A stretch of 64,000 bases of DNA from positions 8,962,001-9,026,000 of the forward strand of contig NZ_CP108430.1 of the NCBI RefSeq assembly GCF_041435335.1, read 5' to 3'. The notes beneath the pieces were generated by a model. That model did not search any database, was not told where the DNA came from, and saw only the letters and a program-made list of their open reading frames with translations. Every line of letters starts with the position of its first letter. The first letter of the stretch is position 1. Shown here in pieces: positions 7,317-16,691 of the stretch. The DNA comes from Streptomyces sp. NBC_01283 (lineage in GTDB: Bacteria; Actinomycetota; Actinomycetes; Streptomycetales; Streptomycetaceae). Made by a program: the position numbers and the translations under genes.

Positions 7317-10300
7317 ATGCTTGGCGCTGTGCCCAGCAGTCATATCAGCCCCGTTTTCGTAGGCCGCAGCGTCGAACTGACTGCCCTTGGCGAGGCCTTG
7401 TCCCGGGCCGACGCCGGGGAGCCCGGAGCCCTCTTCGTGGGCGGCGAGGCCGGGGTCGGCAAGACCCGGCTGGTTCAGGAGTTCCTCGGCCGGGCCGACG
7501 CGGGCGGGGCCGTCGTCGCCCTCGGCGGCTGCGTCGAAACCGGCGCCGACGCCCTGCCGTACCACCCTGTCTCCACCGCCCTGCGCTCGCTGCGCCGCCG
7601 CCTCGGCGCGGAGCTCGACGCCGCCGTCGCCGGTCAGGAGGGCGAACTCGCCCGACTGCTGCCCGAACTCGGCGAGATGGACCGCGGCCAATCCGAGACC
7701 GACAGCCGCGCCCGGCTCTTCGAACTCACCGTCCGCCTCCTGGAGCGTCTCGCCGCGCACCGGACCCTCGTCCTGGTCCTGGAGGACCTGCACTGGGCGG
7801 ACCGCTCCACCCGGGAGCTGCTCAGCTATCTGCTGCGCGCCCTCACCGACAGCCGCCTGCTCATCGTCACCACGTACCGCTCCGACGACCTGCACCGCCG
7901 CCACCCGCTGCGCCCCGCCCTCGCCGAGTACGAGCGGCTGCGCACCGTCACCCGCATCGAACTGCCCGCCTTCGACCGCACCGAGGTCCGCCTCCAGCTC
8001 GCCGCCATCCACGGCGAGGACCCGACCGAGCAGGTGCTCGGCCGGGTCTTCGACCGCTCCGAGGGCAACGCGTTCTTCGTCGAGGAGCTGGCGAGCAGCA
8101 TCCAGGGCGGCTCTCCGAGCGGCATCAGCGACTCCCTGCGCGACCTGTTGCTGGTCCGGGCCGAGGCACTGCCGCACGACGTGCAGCGCGTGGTGCGGAT
8201 CGCCGCCCAAGGCGGCTCCGAGGTGGAATTCCGGCTCCTGGCCACCGTGACGGGCCTCGCCGATGACGAGCTGATCGAGACCCTGCGTACCGCGGTCGGC
8301 GCCGCCGTCCTGCAGCCCTCCGACGAGGGCGAGTCCTTCCGCTTCCGGCACGCCCTGATGCGCGAGGCCGTGGCAGGAGACCTGCTGCCCGGCGAGCGCT
8401 CCCGGCTCAGCCGCCGCTACGCCGAGGCGCTGGAGGACGACCCCACACTCGTACGGTCCGGGGAGCGGGCCGGGCGCCTCGCCGGCTACTGGTTCGACGC
8501 CCGCGACCCCGCCAGAGCGCTGCCCGCCATGATCGCCGCGGCGGCTGTCGCACGCGGCCGGCACGCGTTCGCCGAGCAGCACCAACTCCTGGAGCGGGCG
8601 CTGGAGCTGTGGGACGACACCCCCGAGGAGCTGCGCCACCAGGCGATGCGGCAAGGCGTCGACGACGGCCTGTGGCCGGCCATCTCCCCGGACACACCCG
8701 GGGACTTCGTGGACCTGCTCGCCGCGATCACCCTCGCCGCCCGCCTGGCGGGGGAGCGGGAGCGGGCACTCGCCATCAGTAAGCGGGCGCTGCGTCAGCT
8801 TGAGGGCGACCCCACAATAAGTGCCTTTCCCATTCCCCGAGTTGTCGGCTCAGCTCAGGTAGGGGACCTGCCCTTGGGCGGGGGAGACGCCATCCGCGCC
8901 GCCTGGTTCTGGATCGAGCGCTGCCAACTGATGCGCGACCTCTGCCGCTCCGACGGCTGGGACGAGATCTCCCACGCCCAGAAGCTGGTGAGGGGTCTGC
9001 CGCCGTCCGTCGTACATGCCCATGTGCTGACGCATTTGGCGCACTGGTACATCAATCACCAGCCGGGGCCGCTGGCGATCGAGACCGCTCAGCAGGCGGT
9101 GGAGCTCTGCCGGTTGACGGGCGCCGAGGTCACCGGCCTCGCCGCGCGGCACATCCTGGCCTGGCTCACCATCCACGCGGGCGACGTCGAGACCGGGCTC
9201 GAGCAGGCCCGTGAGGTGTGCGCCCGGAACCTGGAGCCGGGCAATGCCCAGATCCTGCTGCGCGGCTACGGCAACCTGTCCACGGCGCTGCACGGCATCG
9301 GCCGCTACGCCGAGGCCGTCGAGGTCGCCGAGGAGGGCAGCGGCCTCGCTGATCGGCACGGGCTGCCGGACATCGCCTCGTTCATCGACGGCAATCTCGC
9401 CGAGTCCCTCACCGAGCTCGGTCGCTGGGACGACGCCGACGACGTGCTCGAACGGGCCGGTGACCGCCGCGGGGTGAGTGCCCGTACCCAGGGGCAGCTC
9501 GCCGGGCAGGCGGCCGAACTGGCCCTGGCGCGGGGCGCGTACGACGTGGCCCGGCGGTGGCTCGAGGGGCCCGACACGTGGGCCACCGGCAGCTACCCGG
9601 AGCCGCAGAACACCCTGCCCATGGCCCGGGTCGCCATCGCGCTGGCGGCCGCCGACGGCCGGATCCTCGACGTCCGCTCCCGGCTGGAGTCGGCGGTCGG
9701 CGAGGGTGTCGCGCCCGGCCACCATCGCTACGGCTGGCCGTTGCTGTACGAGGCCGCGGCGGCGGAGGCACGGGCCCGCGGGCTCGCGGTGGCCGAAGTG
9801 GGGCGCGAGGCGGCGGTGGAGCGCATCCGCGAGGCCATGAAGGGCATGCCCGAGTTCGTGCCGTTGTGGTCCGCGCAGGCCCTGATGATCCAGGCCGAAC
9901 TGCTCACCGCCGAAGGCGAGGACGCCACCGCTCGCTGGACGGAAGCCGTCGCAGCCACCGCGCAACTTGAGGCCCCGGTACTGCCGGCCACCGCCCGGCT
10001 GCGGCTTGCGGAGGCCCTGATCACTCAAGGCGGCACCGAGGCCCGCGACGCGGCCGGTGAGCTACTGCGGCAGGCCGATGCGGCAGCGCGCGAACTCGGC
10101 GCGGAGCCGCTCGCATCGGAGATCACCAAGCTGGCGGGCCGCGCTCGCATCCAGCTCCAGCCGACCGACGCGGAACCGGCCCCGCCCCCGGTGGCGGCGC
10201 TGGGGCTGACCACCCGGGAGCGAGAGGTGCTACGGCTGGTGGCCGCCGGGCGGAGCAACCGGAGAATCGCGGAGGAGCTGTTCATCTCCCCGAAGACGGC

Positions 10301-10397
10301 GAGCGTGCACGTCTCCAACATCCTGGCCAAGCTGGGCGCTTCAGGCCGAGGAGAGGCCGCCGCGATCGCGCACCGGCTGCGGGTCTTCGACGAGTGA
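7317..10397 (+). CDS. Large ATP-binding LuxR-family (LAL) regulator
   Basis: About 1026 residues. The N-terminal ATPase has Walker [12 protein letters not shown] and Walker [14 protein letters not shown] long helical TPR-like middle follows, and the C-terminus is a LuxR helix-turn-helix ([25 protein letters not shown], then [16 protein letters not shown]). LAL proteins activate catabolic or antibiotic genes, often in response to a sugar or small ligand with ATP bound. The start is uncertain: ATG 7317 or GTG 7329 both fit, neither has a good ribosome site, and the frame is open to 7176. It is divergent from the ProC-like gene and convergent with the aromatic catabolic operon; its target is unknown. 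Confidence 0.87.
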   Translation: MLGAVPSSHISPVFVGRSVELTALGEALSRADAGEPGALFVGGEAGVGKTRLVQEFLGRADAGGAVVALGGCVETGADALPYHPVSTALRSLRRRLGAELDAAVAGQEGELARLLPELGEMDRGQSETDSRARLFELTVRLLERLAAHRTLVLVLEDLHWADRSTRELLSYLLRALTDSRLLIVTTYRSDDLHRRHPLRPALAEYERLRTVTRIELPAFDRTEVRLQLAAIHGEDPTEQVLGRVFDRSEGNAFFVEELASSIQGGSPSGISDSLRDLLLVRAEALPHDVQRVVRIAAQGGSEVEFRLLATVTGLADDELIETLRTAVGAAVLQPSDEGESFRFRHALMREAVAGDLLPGERSRLSRRYAEALEDDPTLVRSGERAGRLAGYWFDARDPARALPAMIAAAAVARGRHAFAEQHQLLERALELWDDTPEELRHQAMRQGVDDGLWPAISPDTPGDFVDLLAAITLAARLAGERERALAISKRALRQLEGDPTISAFPIPRVVGSAQVGDLPLGGGDAIRAAWFWIERCQLMRDLCRSDGWDEISHAQKLVRGLPPSVVHAHVLTHLAHWYINHQPGPLAIETAQQAVELCRLTGAEVTGLAARHILAWLTIHAGDVETGLEQAREVCARNLEPGNAQILLRGYGNLSTALHGIGRYAEAVEVAEEGSGLADRHGLPDIASFIDGNLAESLTELGRWDDADDVLERAGDRRGVSARTQGQLAGQAAELALARGAYDVARRWLEGPDTWATGSYPEPQNTLPMARVAIALAAADGRILDVRSRLESAVGEGVAPGHHRYGWPLLYEAAAAEARARGLAVAEVGREAAVERIREAMKGMPEFVPLWSAQALMIQAELLTAEGEDATARWTEAVAATAQLEAPVLPATARLRLAEALITQGGTEARDAAGELLRQADAAARELGAEPLASEITKLAGRARIQLQPTDAEPAPPPVAALGLTTREREVLRLVAAGRSNRRIAEELFISPKTASVHVSNILAKLGASGRGEAAAIAHRLRVFDE

Positions 10398-10426
10398 GGT
10401 CGGCCGGCCGAGGGGTCACCCGCCGC

Positions 10427-11410
10427 TCACGGGCGCTCCCGAAGGCGGCGGCGGCCCGCCGGAAGCGGTACGGGGTCGATGCCGGGCACCACGGAGACGG
10501 CCAGCGTGCCGATGCCCTCCACGGTGAGCGCGACGGTGTCGCCGGGCTTGAGCGGCGGGGGAGTCCGCTCGCCGCGCACGCCCCACAGCTCCGCGAGACA
10601 GCCGCCGTTGCCGCAGGTCCCCGACCCGAGCAGATCACCCGGCACGACGCGGGTGCCGCGTGAGGCGTAGGCGGCCATCTCCTCGAACGTCCAGCTCATG
10701 TTGGACAGCAGATCGCGGCCGACGACCTCGCCGTTGACCTCGGCGGTCAGGGCCAGGCGCAGGAATCCCTCGCTGTCGCGGTGGGGCTCCAGTTCGTCGG
10801 CGGTGACCAGACACGGGCCGATGCTGTTGGCGGTGTCCTTTCCCTTGCAGGGCCCCAGGCCGACGTTCATCTCGGCGGACTGCAGGTCCCGGGCGGACCA
10901 GTCGTTGAGGATGGTGTAGCCGACGATGTGGTCGCGGGCCTGCTCGGGAGTGAGGTCACGGCCCTCGCGGCCGATGACGGCAGCCACCTCCAGTTCGAAG
11001 TCCAGGACGGCCGAGCCCGGCGGCACCGGAACGGGGTCGTGCGGGCCGAACACCGCATGGGGATTGCTGAAGTAGAACGTCGGCGCCGCGTACCACCGTT
11101 CGGGAACGCCGCTGACGCCGTTGACGGACCGGCGTACGCCCTCGACGTGTTCCTCGAAGGTCACGAAGTCGCGCAGTGAAGCGGGCTGGAGCGGTGGCAG
11201 CAGCCGGACGTCGGCCACGTTCGGGCCGGGGGGTGCGTCCAGAGCCCGCGCGCCCACGTCGAGCAGGGCGGGAAGGCCGCCGCCGGCCGCGATGACCTCG
11301 GTCAAGGACCGCACCCCGGGAAGCGGGAACAAGGCGCCGCCCGCATCGAGGACGGCAACCTGTACGGACTGCCGTACGGGCTGGTGGTGTTGGTAGGTGA
11401 CGAAGCGCAT
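10427..11410 (-). CDS. Fumarylacetoacetate hydrolase-family protein (operon end)
   Basis: 327 residues from the ATG at 11410, preceded by AAGGGGAGCTGCCCC. The FAH fold is clear in FYFSNPHAVFGP, VLDFELEVAAVIG (metal-binding glutamates), GYTILNDWSARDLQ and GDLLGSGTCGNGG. Family members cleave C-C bonds in acylpyruvates or hydrate/decarboxylate ring-fission products, with Mg2+ or Mn2+. It is the last gene of the six-gene aromatic operon; another FAH protein is the first gene. Two such enzymes suggest two consecutive steps after ring opening. The order of action is inferred. Confidence 0.85.
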   Translation of the reverse strand: MRFVTYQHHQPVRQSVQVAVLDAGGALFPLPGVRSLTEVIAAGGGLPALLDVGARALDAPPGPNVADVRLLPPLQPASLRDFVTFEEHVEGVRRSVNGVSGVPERWYAAPTFYFSNPHAVFGPHDPVPVPPGSAVLDFELEVAAVIGREGRDLTPEQARDHIVGYTILNDWSARDLQSAEMNVGLGPCKGKDTANSIGPCLVTADELEPHRDSEGFLRLALTAEVNGEVVGRDLLSNMSWTFEEMAAYASRGTRVVPGDLLGSGTCGNGGCLAELWGVRGERTPPPLKPGDTVALTVEGIGTLAVSVVPGIDPVPLPAGRRRLRERP

Positions 11411-11450
11411 GGGGCAGCTCCCCTTCGGATTGGCCCGGGGGCCAGGTCGG

Positions 11451-12389
11451 TCAGACCGGCGGGGCGACGAACACGCCACGGTCGACATCGTTGAACGACT
11501 CCTTGGCGACCAGTTCGTTCATGGGGTTGGCCGTGCCCCACTGGTCGGTTACCTCGGGCTGCGAGAAGTCGTAGATGTGCGGGTGCCAGGTGTCCTCGTC
11601 CAGGTTTTCCAGCTCGGTGGTGTATTCGACGGTATTGCCGTGCGGGTCGAGGAAGTACGTGAAGGTGTTGTCCCCGGCCATGTGCCGGCCAGGGCCCCAG
11701 ATCTTGCGGAATCCGGCGCGCATCACGCGGCCCGAGCCGCGCATGTACTCGTCCAGGCCGCGCATCTCGAAGGAGACGTGGTGCAGCGCCGTGTGCGGGC
11801 CCTGTGCCAGCGCCATGGAGTGGTGCTGGCTGGAGATGCGCATGAAGTGCATGACCTCGCCCATGTGCGGCGAGCTCAACGTGTCGGACAGGCGGAATCC
11901 GAGGTGTTGCTCGTACCACTCGCGAGTGCGGTTCAGGTCGGGGGAGTTGAGGACGACGTGGGAGAGCTTGACCGGGATGGCCTCCTTCTCCTCCACCTTG
12001 CGGTGCCTGCGCGCCGCCACGTCGGTGGAGACCTCGATGGTGCGGCCGTCGACGTCGAAGAACCGGAAACCGTAGCCGCCGCCGGGGGTGTCGACCGTGC
12101 CCGGCTGCGTGATCAGCTGGACTCCTCCGGAGAGGAGCTGCTCGGCAAGCGTGTCGACGTCCGCCCGGGAGGCGGCGCCGTAGGAGACCAGGTCGAGGCG
12201 CTTCTCGTCGGCCTTGCGCAGCCGCACCACGTACTGTTCGGGCGATCCTTCGGCGGCCAGGAACGAGATGCCGGAGTCCTCGGCGACCTTGGTCAGGCCC
12301 CAGACGCCGGCGTAGAAGTCGAGTTGCTTGTCGTAGTCGGGCACGGCGAGGTCGACGTGCCGCAGGTGGGTGAGCAGGCGAGAGGTCAT
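11451..12389 (-). CDS. Extradiol-type ring-cleavage dioxygenase, VOC superfamily
   Basis: 312 residues, two VOC modules. The N-terminal module (1-125) lacks metal ligands. The C-terminal one carries His144 (KLSHVVLN), His204 (ALHHVSFEM) and Glu255 (GNTVEYTTE), the two-His-one-Glu site for Fe(II) or Mn(II). This matches catechol 2,3-dioxygenase/2,3-dihydroxybiphenyl dioxygenase architecture, so it most likely opens a dihydroxylated ring next to the hydroxyl pair using O2. It is followed by the FAH hydrolase (40-nt gap) and preceded by the amidohydrolase (31-nt gap). The substrate is unknown. Confidence 0.82.
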   Translation of the reverse strand: MTSRLLTHLRHVDLAVPDYDKQLDFYAGVWGLTKVAEDSGISFLAAEGSPEQYVVRLRKADEKRLDLVSYGAASRADVDTLAEQLLSGGVQLITQPGTVDTPGGGYGFRFFDVDGRTIEVSTDVAARRHRKVEEKEAIPVKLSHVVLNSPDLNRTREWYEQHLGFRLSDTLSSPHMGEVMHFMRISSQHHSMALAQGPHTALHHVSFEMRGLDEYMRGSGRVMRAGFRKIWGPGRHMAGDNTFTYFLDPHGNTVEYTTELENLDEDTWHPHIYDFSQPEVTDQWGTANPMNELVAKESFNDVDRGVFVAPPV

Positions 12390-12420
12390 GAGGGTCCTCC
12401 TTCAGGGAAGGTCGGCTTCT

Positions 12421-13416
12421 TCAGGGAAGGTCGAGCAGCGCGGCAGCGGTGGCGCCGCGGACGGCTTCGAAGCCGGTGTCGTCCAGGCGGGCGGCGCGCA
12501 GGGCCCCGACGGGGTCCGGGGAGCCCATGTCGAAGGGGAAGTCGGAGCCGAGCAGGACTCGGTCCGCGCCCGCCACGCGCACGAGCTCGCGCAGCACATG
12601 TGGGTCATGGACGAGGGAGTCGAAGTACAGGCTCCTGAGGTAGCTGCTCGGCGGCTGCGCGCAGCCTGCGCCCGCGTCCGGGCGTACCTGCCAGGCGTGG
12701 TCCGCGCGCCCGATGTGTGTGGGCAGGTAGCCACCCCCGTGCGCGGCGATGATCCGTAGGCCGGGGTGGCGGTCGAGGACGCCGGAGAAGATCAGATGGG
12801 ACAGGGCGACGGCGTTCTCGGTGGGCTGGCCCACCGAGTTGGACAGGTACCACTGGTCAAGGCGCTCATCCAGCGTGCAGCCGAAGGGGTGCAGGAACAG
12901 CAGCGCCCCGGTCTGCTCGGCCCGCGCCCACAGGGGCTCAAGGGCGGGGTCGGACAGCTCGCGCCCGGGAGCATGGCTGGAGATCTCCACGCCCAGCAGT
13001 CCCGCTTCCAGCGCGTGGTCCAGCGCAGTGACGGCCAGTTGCGGATGCTGCAGCGGTACGAGCCCCAGACCGCGCAGCCGCGACGGGGCAGCCGCACAGT
13101 GCGCGGCGATGGCCTCGTGCGCCAGCTGGAACAGCTTCGACGCCAGCTCCTCGCCTGCCCAGTAGTGGTAGTGCGAGGGGGAGGGGCTGACCAGCTGGAC
13201 GTCGACCTGCTGCTCGTCCATGGCCCCCAGCCGGGCCGTGACGTCGGTCAGCCGGGCGAACCGCTCCCTGATCATCTCCCCGCTGACCTTGAGCGCGGTC
13301 GGCCCATTGCGCCGCGCATCCAGCGCCTTGGCCTCATCGAGGCCCGGCTGTCCGGCGACCAGGTGCTCGACCTCGGGCAGCAGTACATGGGCGTGCACAT
13401 CGACGGTCGGTGTCAC
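12421..13416 (-). CDS. Amidohydrolase-family decarboxylase/hydrolase (ACMSD-like)
   Basis: 331 residues. The start is GTG 13416, with CAGGAGCGCCC upstream and a 4-bp overlap (GTGA) with the monooxygenase stop. The metal-binding HxH is VDVHAHV (His8, His10), with later ligands in LLFLHPFG, IIAAHGGGYLP and LLGSDFPFD. This pattern belongs to the ACMSD/gamma-resorcylate decarboxylase group, zinc or manganese enzymes that remove CO2 from aromatic or ring-opened acids. In this operon it may decarboxylate an intermediate before or after ring cleavage (inferred). Confidence 0.82.
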   Translation of the reverse strand: MTPTVDVHAHVLLPEVEHLVAGQPGLDEAKALDARRNGPTALKVSGEMIRERFARLTDVTARLGAMDEQQVDVQLVSPSPSHYHYWAGEELASKLFQLAHEAIAAHCAAAPSRLRGLGLVPLQHPQLAVTALDHALEAGLLGVEISSHAPGRELSDPALEPLWARAEQTGALLFLHPFGCTLDERLDQWYLSNSVGQPTENAVALSHLIFSGVLDRHPGLRIIAAHGGGYLPTHIGRADHAWQVRPDAGAGCAQPPSSYLRSLYFDSLVHDPHVLRELVRVAGADRVLLGSDFPFDMGSPDPVGALRAARLDDTGFEAVRGATAAALLDLP

Positions 13417-14543
13417 GGGCGCTCCTGGAGCCGGGTCATCGTGCGGGCCATCAAGCCGGGTACGTCGGAGTCGCGGACCTGGTCGAGCTGCCACTGGCCC
13501 AGTTGTACGGACGCCTCGACGACCGCCCGTACGCGCCCGATACGGCGCTCGTAGTAGGCGCTCAGGAGTGCGTCGTCCCAGGCATCGCCGCCGGTCAGCA
13601 GCTCGGCGAGCACCGCGGCGTCCTCCAGGGACATCGCCGCGCCCTGGGCCAGCGTGGGCGGGCAGCAGTGCGCCGCGTCGCCGATGAGCACCACGCGGCC
13701 GCGGTGCCAGGAGCCCTCCACCAGCAGCCGGTCGAACCAGGTGTAGTTGACCTGCGCGGGGTCGGTGATGGTCCTGGTGATCTCGGGCCAGTGGCCGCCG
13801 TAGGCCGAGGCGAGACGGACCATTTCGTCGGCATAGCGCTCGGGAGGGAGCGTGGCCCGGTCCCGGCAGGCCTCCGCGACGTACGCGTACAGCGTGGTCT
13901 CCCCGGTGGGGCAGTAACCGGCGATGTAGGCGGGCCCGCCGTAGGCGAGGTCGGTGCGGGTCACGCCCTCGGGGCGCGGCGCGGCCACGCGCCAGATGGC
14001 CATGCCCGTGGGCTCGGGCGCGTCGGTGATGCCGATCGTCGCGCGGGTGGCGGAGCCCAGGCCGTCGGCGGCGACGACGAGGTCGTACCGGGCCTCGTGG
14101 CCGTCGCTCAGGCGCACCTGCACGCCGGTGTCGTCCTGATCCACGATGGTCGCGGTGGTGCCCAGACGGACGTCGGCGCCGCTTGCACGGACCGCGTCGA
14201 TGAGGATCCGCTGCAGCTGCGGGCGCTGCATGCCGACCGTCGCGGGCAGGTCGTCGCCGCCGGTGCGGATGTCGTCCTGGACGTGCAGCACCGTGCCGTC
14301 GGGCGCCGTGATGCCGACCGAGCCGAATCCGTAGCCGCGGGCGCGGACCTGCTCCCACACACCCAGGTCGCGCAGCACCCGTAGGGCGTTGCCCTGCAGG
14401 GTGATGCCGGATCCGGCGGTGGCGTTCCAGTCCTGCTTCGCCTCGACGAGATCGACCGCGACGCCGGCCCGGCGCAGCAGGATGGTCAGGGCGTTGCCGG
14501 CCGGGCCGCCTCCGATCACGAGGACATTGCGCGAGGGGGGCAT
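13413..14543 (-). CDS. FAD-dependent aromatic monooxygenase
   Basis: 376 residues from the ATG at 14543, preceded by AAGGAGTTCTCC. It has the three signatures of group A flavin hydroxylases: GxGxxG in VLVIGGGPAGNAL, the mid-protein DG motif (LVVAADGLGS) and the GD motif VLIGDAAHCCPPTLAQG. It should hydroxylate an aromatic ring with NAD(P)H and O2, providing the diol for the downstream dioxygenase. The start overlaps nothing, and its stop overlaps the amidohydrolase start. Resemblance to salicylate- or hydroxynicotinate-type hydroxylases is general only. Confidence 0.87.
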   Translation of the reverse strand: MPPSRNVLVIGGGPAGNALTILLRRAGVAVDLVEAKQDWNATAGSGITLQGNALRVLRDLGVWEQVRARGYGFGSVGITAPDGTVLHVQDDIRTGGDDLPATVGMQRPQLQRILIDAVRASGADVRLGTTATIVDQDDTGVQVRLSDGHEARYDLVVAADGLGSATRATIGITDAPEPTGMAIWRVAAPRPEGVTRTDLAYGGPAYIAGYCPTGETTLYAYVAEACRDRATLPPERYADEMVRLASAYGGHWPEITRTITDPAQVNYTWFDRLLVEGSWHRGRVVLIGDAAHCCPPTLAQGAAMSLEDAAVLAELLTGGDAWDDALLSAYYERRIGRVRAVVEASVQLGQWQLDQVRDSDVPGLMARTMTRLQERP

Positions 14544-14566
14544 GGAGAACTCCTTTGTCCCAGTGC

Positions 14567-15529
14567 TTACTTGATGGCGAGCGGGTTGATCGGCGAACCG
14601 ACCGCCCCGGTGATGGGCAGCGGTGGCGCCGCCAGGAAGAACTCGTAGACGCCGTCCGCGGCGCAGTCCTCGCCCAGGGCCTCCAGGTCCCACATCTCGC
14701 CCACGAGCAGGCCCAGGTGGGGAATGACGACCTGGTGCAGGGGCTGGAAGGCGCCCTCGAACTCGTTGGGGCGGACCTCGAAGCCCCAGGTGTCCGTCGC
14801 GATCGCGGCGATCTCACTGCGGTGCAGCCAGTCGGCCGTAGTGAACGACAAACCGGGGGCGGGGCCGCCGGCGTACTCGCCCCAGCCGTCGCGCCGCACC
14901 CGGGCCAACTGGCCGGTGCGCACCAGCACGATGTCGCCGCGTTCCACGCTCACGCCCTGAGCGAGCGCGGTCTCCTCGAGATGGGCGGTGGTGATGGCGA
15001 ACCCGTCCTGGAGCTCGCCGTCATGGCCGATCGCGCGTCCCACGTCCAGCAGCACGCCACGACCCACGATGTGCGCGGCCATGTGCTCGATGCCGGTGAC
15101 GAGGTCACCGTCTGAGGTGACGGTGGTCGCGGCATCGCGCCCGTTCCACGCCTTGCCGTGGTCGAAGATGTGCCCGAGGCCGTCCCACTGGGTGGAGCAC
15201 TGCAGCGGCATGGACACCACGTCGTCCGCGCCGCCGATCCCGTGCGGCAGACCCTGTGTGCCCAGCGCGGCATCGGCGCCGGTGTCCAGCATGGTGTGCA
15301 CCGGGTTGGTACGCCGACGCCAGCCCCGCTGGGGGCCGTTCATGTCGAAGGGCTGGGCCAGCGAGAAGCTCGCACCACGGCGGACGAGGGCCGCACCCTG
15401 TACGCGCTTGGCCTCATCGAGGAAGTTCAGTGTGCCCAGGCGGTCGTCCTTGCCCCAACGCCCCCAGTTCGAGCAGGCCTTGGCGGCCTGGGCGACGGCG
15501 CCTTCCGGGTCGTGACGGTCGAGCTTCAT
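14567..15529 (-). CDS. Cyclase-family (kynurenine formamidase-like) hydrolase
   Basis: 320 residues from ATG 15529 (MKLDRHD), preceded by GAGGTGTCCGC; 4-bp ATGA overlap with the upstream FAH gene. Cyclase-family motifs are seen in MPLQCSTQWDGLGHIFDHG, which replaces the usual HGTHxD metal site, and in GDIVLVRTGQ. Members hydrolyse formamides or cyclic esters/lactones. In this operon it could open a lactone or amide of the ring-fission product or of the starting substrate. Function is inferred from family only. Confidence 0.8.
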   Translation of the reverse strand: MKLDRHDPEGAVAQAAKACSNWGRWGKDDRLGTLNFLDEAKRVQGAALVRRGASFSLAQPFDMNGPQRGWRRRTNPVHTMLDTGADAALGTQGLPHGIGGADDVVSMPLQCSTQWDGLGHIFDHGKAWNGRDAATTVTSDGDLVTGIEHMAAHIVGRGVLLDVGRAIGHDGELQDGFAITTAHLEETALAQGVSVERGDIVLVRTGQLARVRRDGWGEYAGGPAPGLSFTTADWLHRSEIAAIATDTWGFEVRPNEFEGAFQPLHQVVIPHLGLLVGEMWDLEALGEDCAADGVYEFFLAAPPLPITGAVGSPINPLAIK

Positions 15530-16554
15530 GCGGACACCTCGGCCACACATCGGGTGCGCTGGGCGCCGAGCCCGGTGATGGACGCGTCCATCACGTCGCC
15601 GTCGCGCAGCAATCGGCCCCAGTGCATGCCGTTGCCGGCCGGGCTGCCGGTCAGCACCAGGTCGCCGGGCATCAACCGCACGGTGTCGGATATGTAGCTG
15701 ATCAGCCGCGCGACCGAGAAGATCATGTCCTTGGTCGACTCGTCCTGCATGGCCTCGCCGTTCAGCTTCAGCGTGACCTGGAGGTCGTCCGGGGTCGCGA
15801 CCGACTGCGCGGGCACGATCCAGGGACCCAGCGGGGTGAACCCGGGGGCGTTCTTGCTGCGCAGCCAGTCGGTGCCGATCTGCGGCATGTCACGGCGGAA
15901 GACGGTGGCCCGGTCGGTGAGGTCGTTGGCGATCGTGTAACCGGCCACGTGCTCCAGCGCCCGCTCGACCGGGACCCGGAAGGCGGGCCGACCGATGACG
16001 GCGGCCAACTCCAGCTCCCAGTCGGGCTTCTCGGCCCAGGCGGGCAGCACGACATCGTCGAAGGGCCCGGTGATCGCACTCGGCAGCCCCATGAAGACGT
16101 ACGGCAGGTCGTCGGCGGCACGCCGGTCCATGATCCGAGCGGCTTCGGCGCGCGCCTCCTCCTCGCTCAGTCCGTCCGAGCCGTCCCGGTGCGCCACATG
16201 CAGATCGATGACGTGCCGCCGGTAGTTGGCGCCGGACTGCAGCACCTGCCGGGGTGCGATCGGCGCGTGCACCCGGAACTCGCTCACGAGCGGGTCACCA
16301 CCGGAGGGGCGGTCGGCCAACTCGGCGAAGGTGGCCGACAGTCGGTCCCAGTCCTCCAAGGCGCCGAGCATCGTCAGCCCCGCGTCGCCGAGGGCCCGGC
16401 GCAGATCGACCACGGATCCGTCACGGCGGACCAGCGCGGGAAACGCGTCCTGGCCGGGGGCCGAGACGGTTGCCAGGGCGTATGGGCCGGAGAAGAGGTG
16501 GGGGCTGGAGAGGTCGGTGCCGGAGAAGTGCGCGGGCACGGCTTCAGGTTTCAC
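15526..16554 (-). CDS. Fumarylacetoacetate hydrolase-family protein (operon start)
   Basis: 342 residues. The start is GTG 16554 because AGGAGG lies 8 nt upstream. Signatures: QSGANYRRHVIDLHV, PDWELELAAVIGRPA (metal glutamates), GYTIANDLTDR and GDLVLTGSPAGNG. It probably acts on an acylpyruvate-like product of ring cleavage. It differs enough from the FAH protein at the far end of the operon to be a different enzyme rather than a recent duplicate. First gene of the operon, divergent from LysR across 137 bp. Confidence 0.85.
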   Translation of the reverse strand: MKPEAVPAHFSGTDLSSPHLFSGPYALATVSAPGQDAFPALVRRDGSVVDLRRALGDAGLTMLGALEDWDRLSATFAELADRPSGGDPLVSEFRVHAPIAPRQVLQSGANYRRHVIDLHVAHRDGSDGLSEEEARAEAARIMDRRAADDLPYVFMGLPSAITGPFDDVVLPAWAEKPDWELELAAVIGRPAFRVPVERALEHVAGYTIANDLTDRATVFRRDMPQIGTDWLRSKNAPGFTPLGPWIVPAQSVATPDDLQVTLKLNGEAMQDESTKDMIFSVARLISYISDTVRLMPGDLVLTGSPAGNGMHWGRLLRDGDVMDASITGLGAQRTRCVAEVSA

Positions 16555-16623
16555 GAACAAGTCCTCCTGATTGCGGTGTGACCAATCTGGCCCCCACACC
16601 CCTGATCAGGGAAATCGATTCTG

Positions 16624-16640
16624 TGGATAGTCTTCATCCA
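16624..16640. promoter_or_regulatory. Probable LysR operator between operon and regulator
   Basis: Inverted repeat TGGAT-N7-ATCCA, flanked by a further ATTC...GAAT pair (16618-16650), inside the 137-bp divergent gap. A second short palindrome, AATCGATT, lies at 16613-16620. LysR-type regulators typically bind interrupted dyads in such gaps; the classical T-N11-A spacing is not exact. Confidence 0.5.
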
Positions 16641-16691
16641 GCAGACGAATACCACTGGTGCCGTGCCCGAAGAACCGCCGAAGAAGGCCCC

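Noticed and set aside
7242..8654. 470-codon minus-strand ORF inside the LuxR regulator
   Set aside because: The plus strand has Walker motifs and a LuxR domain; the minus frame is a composition artefact.
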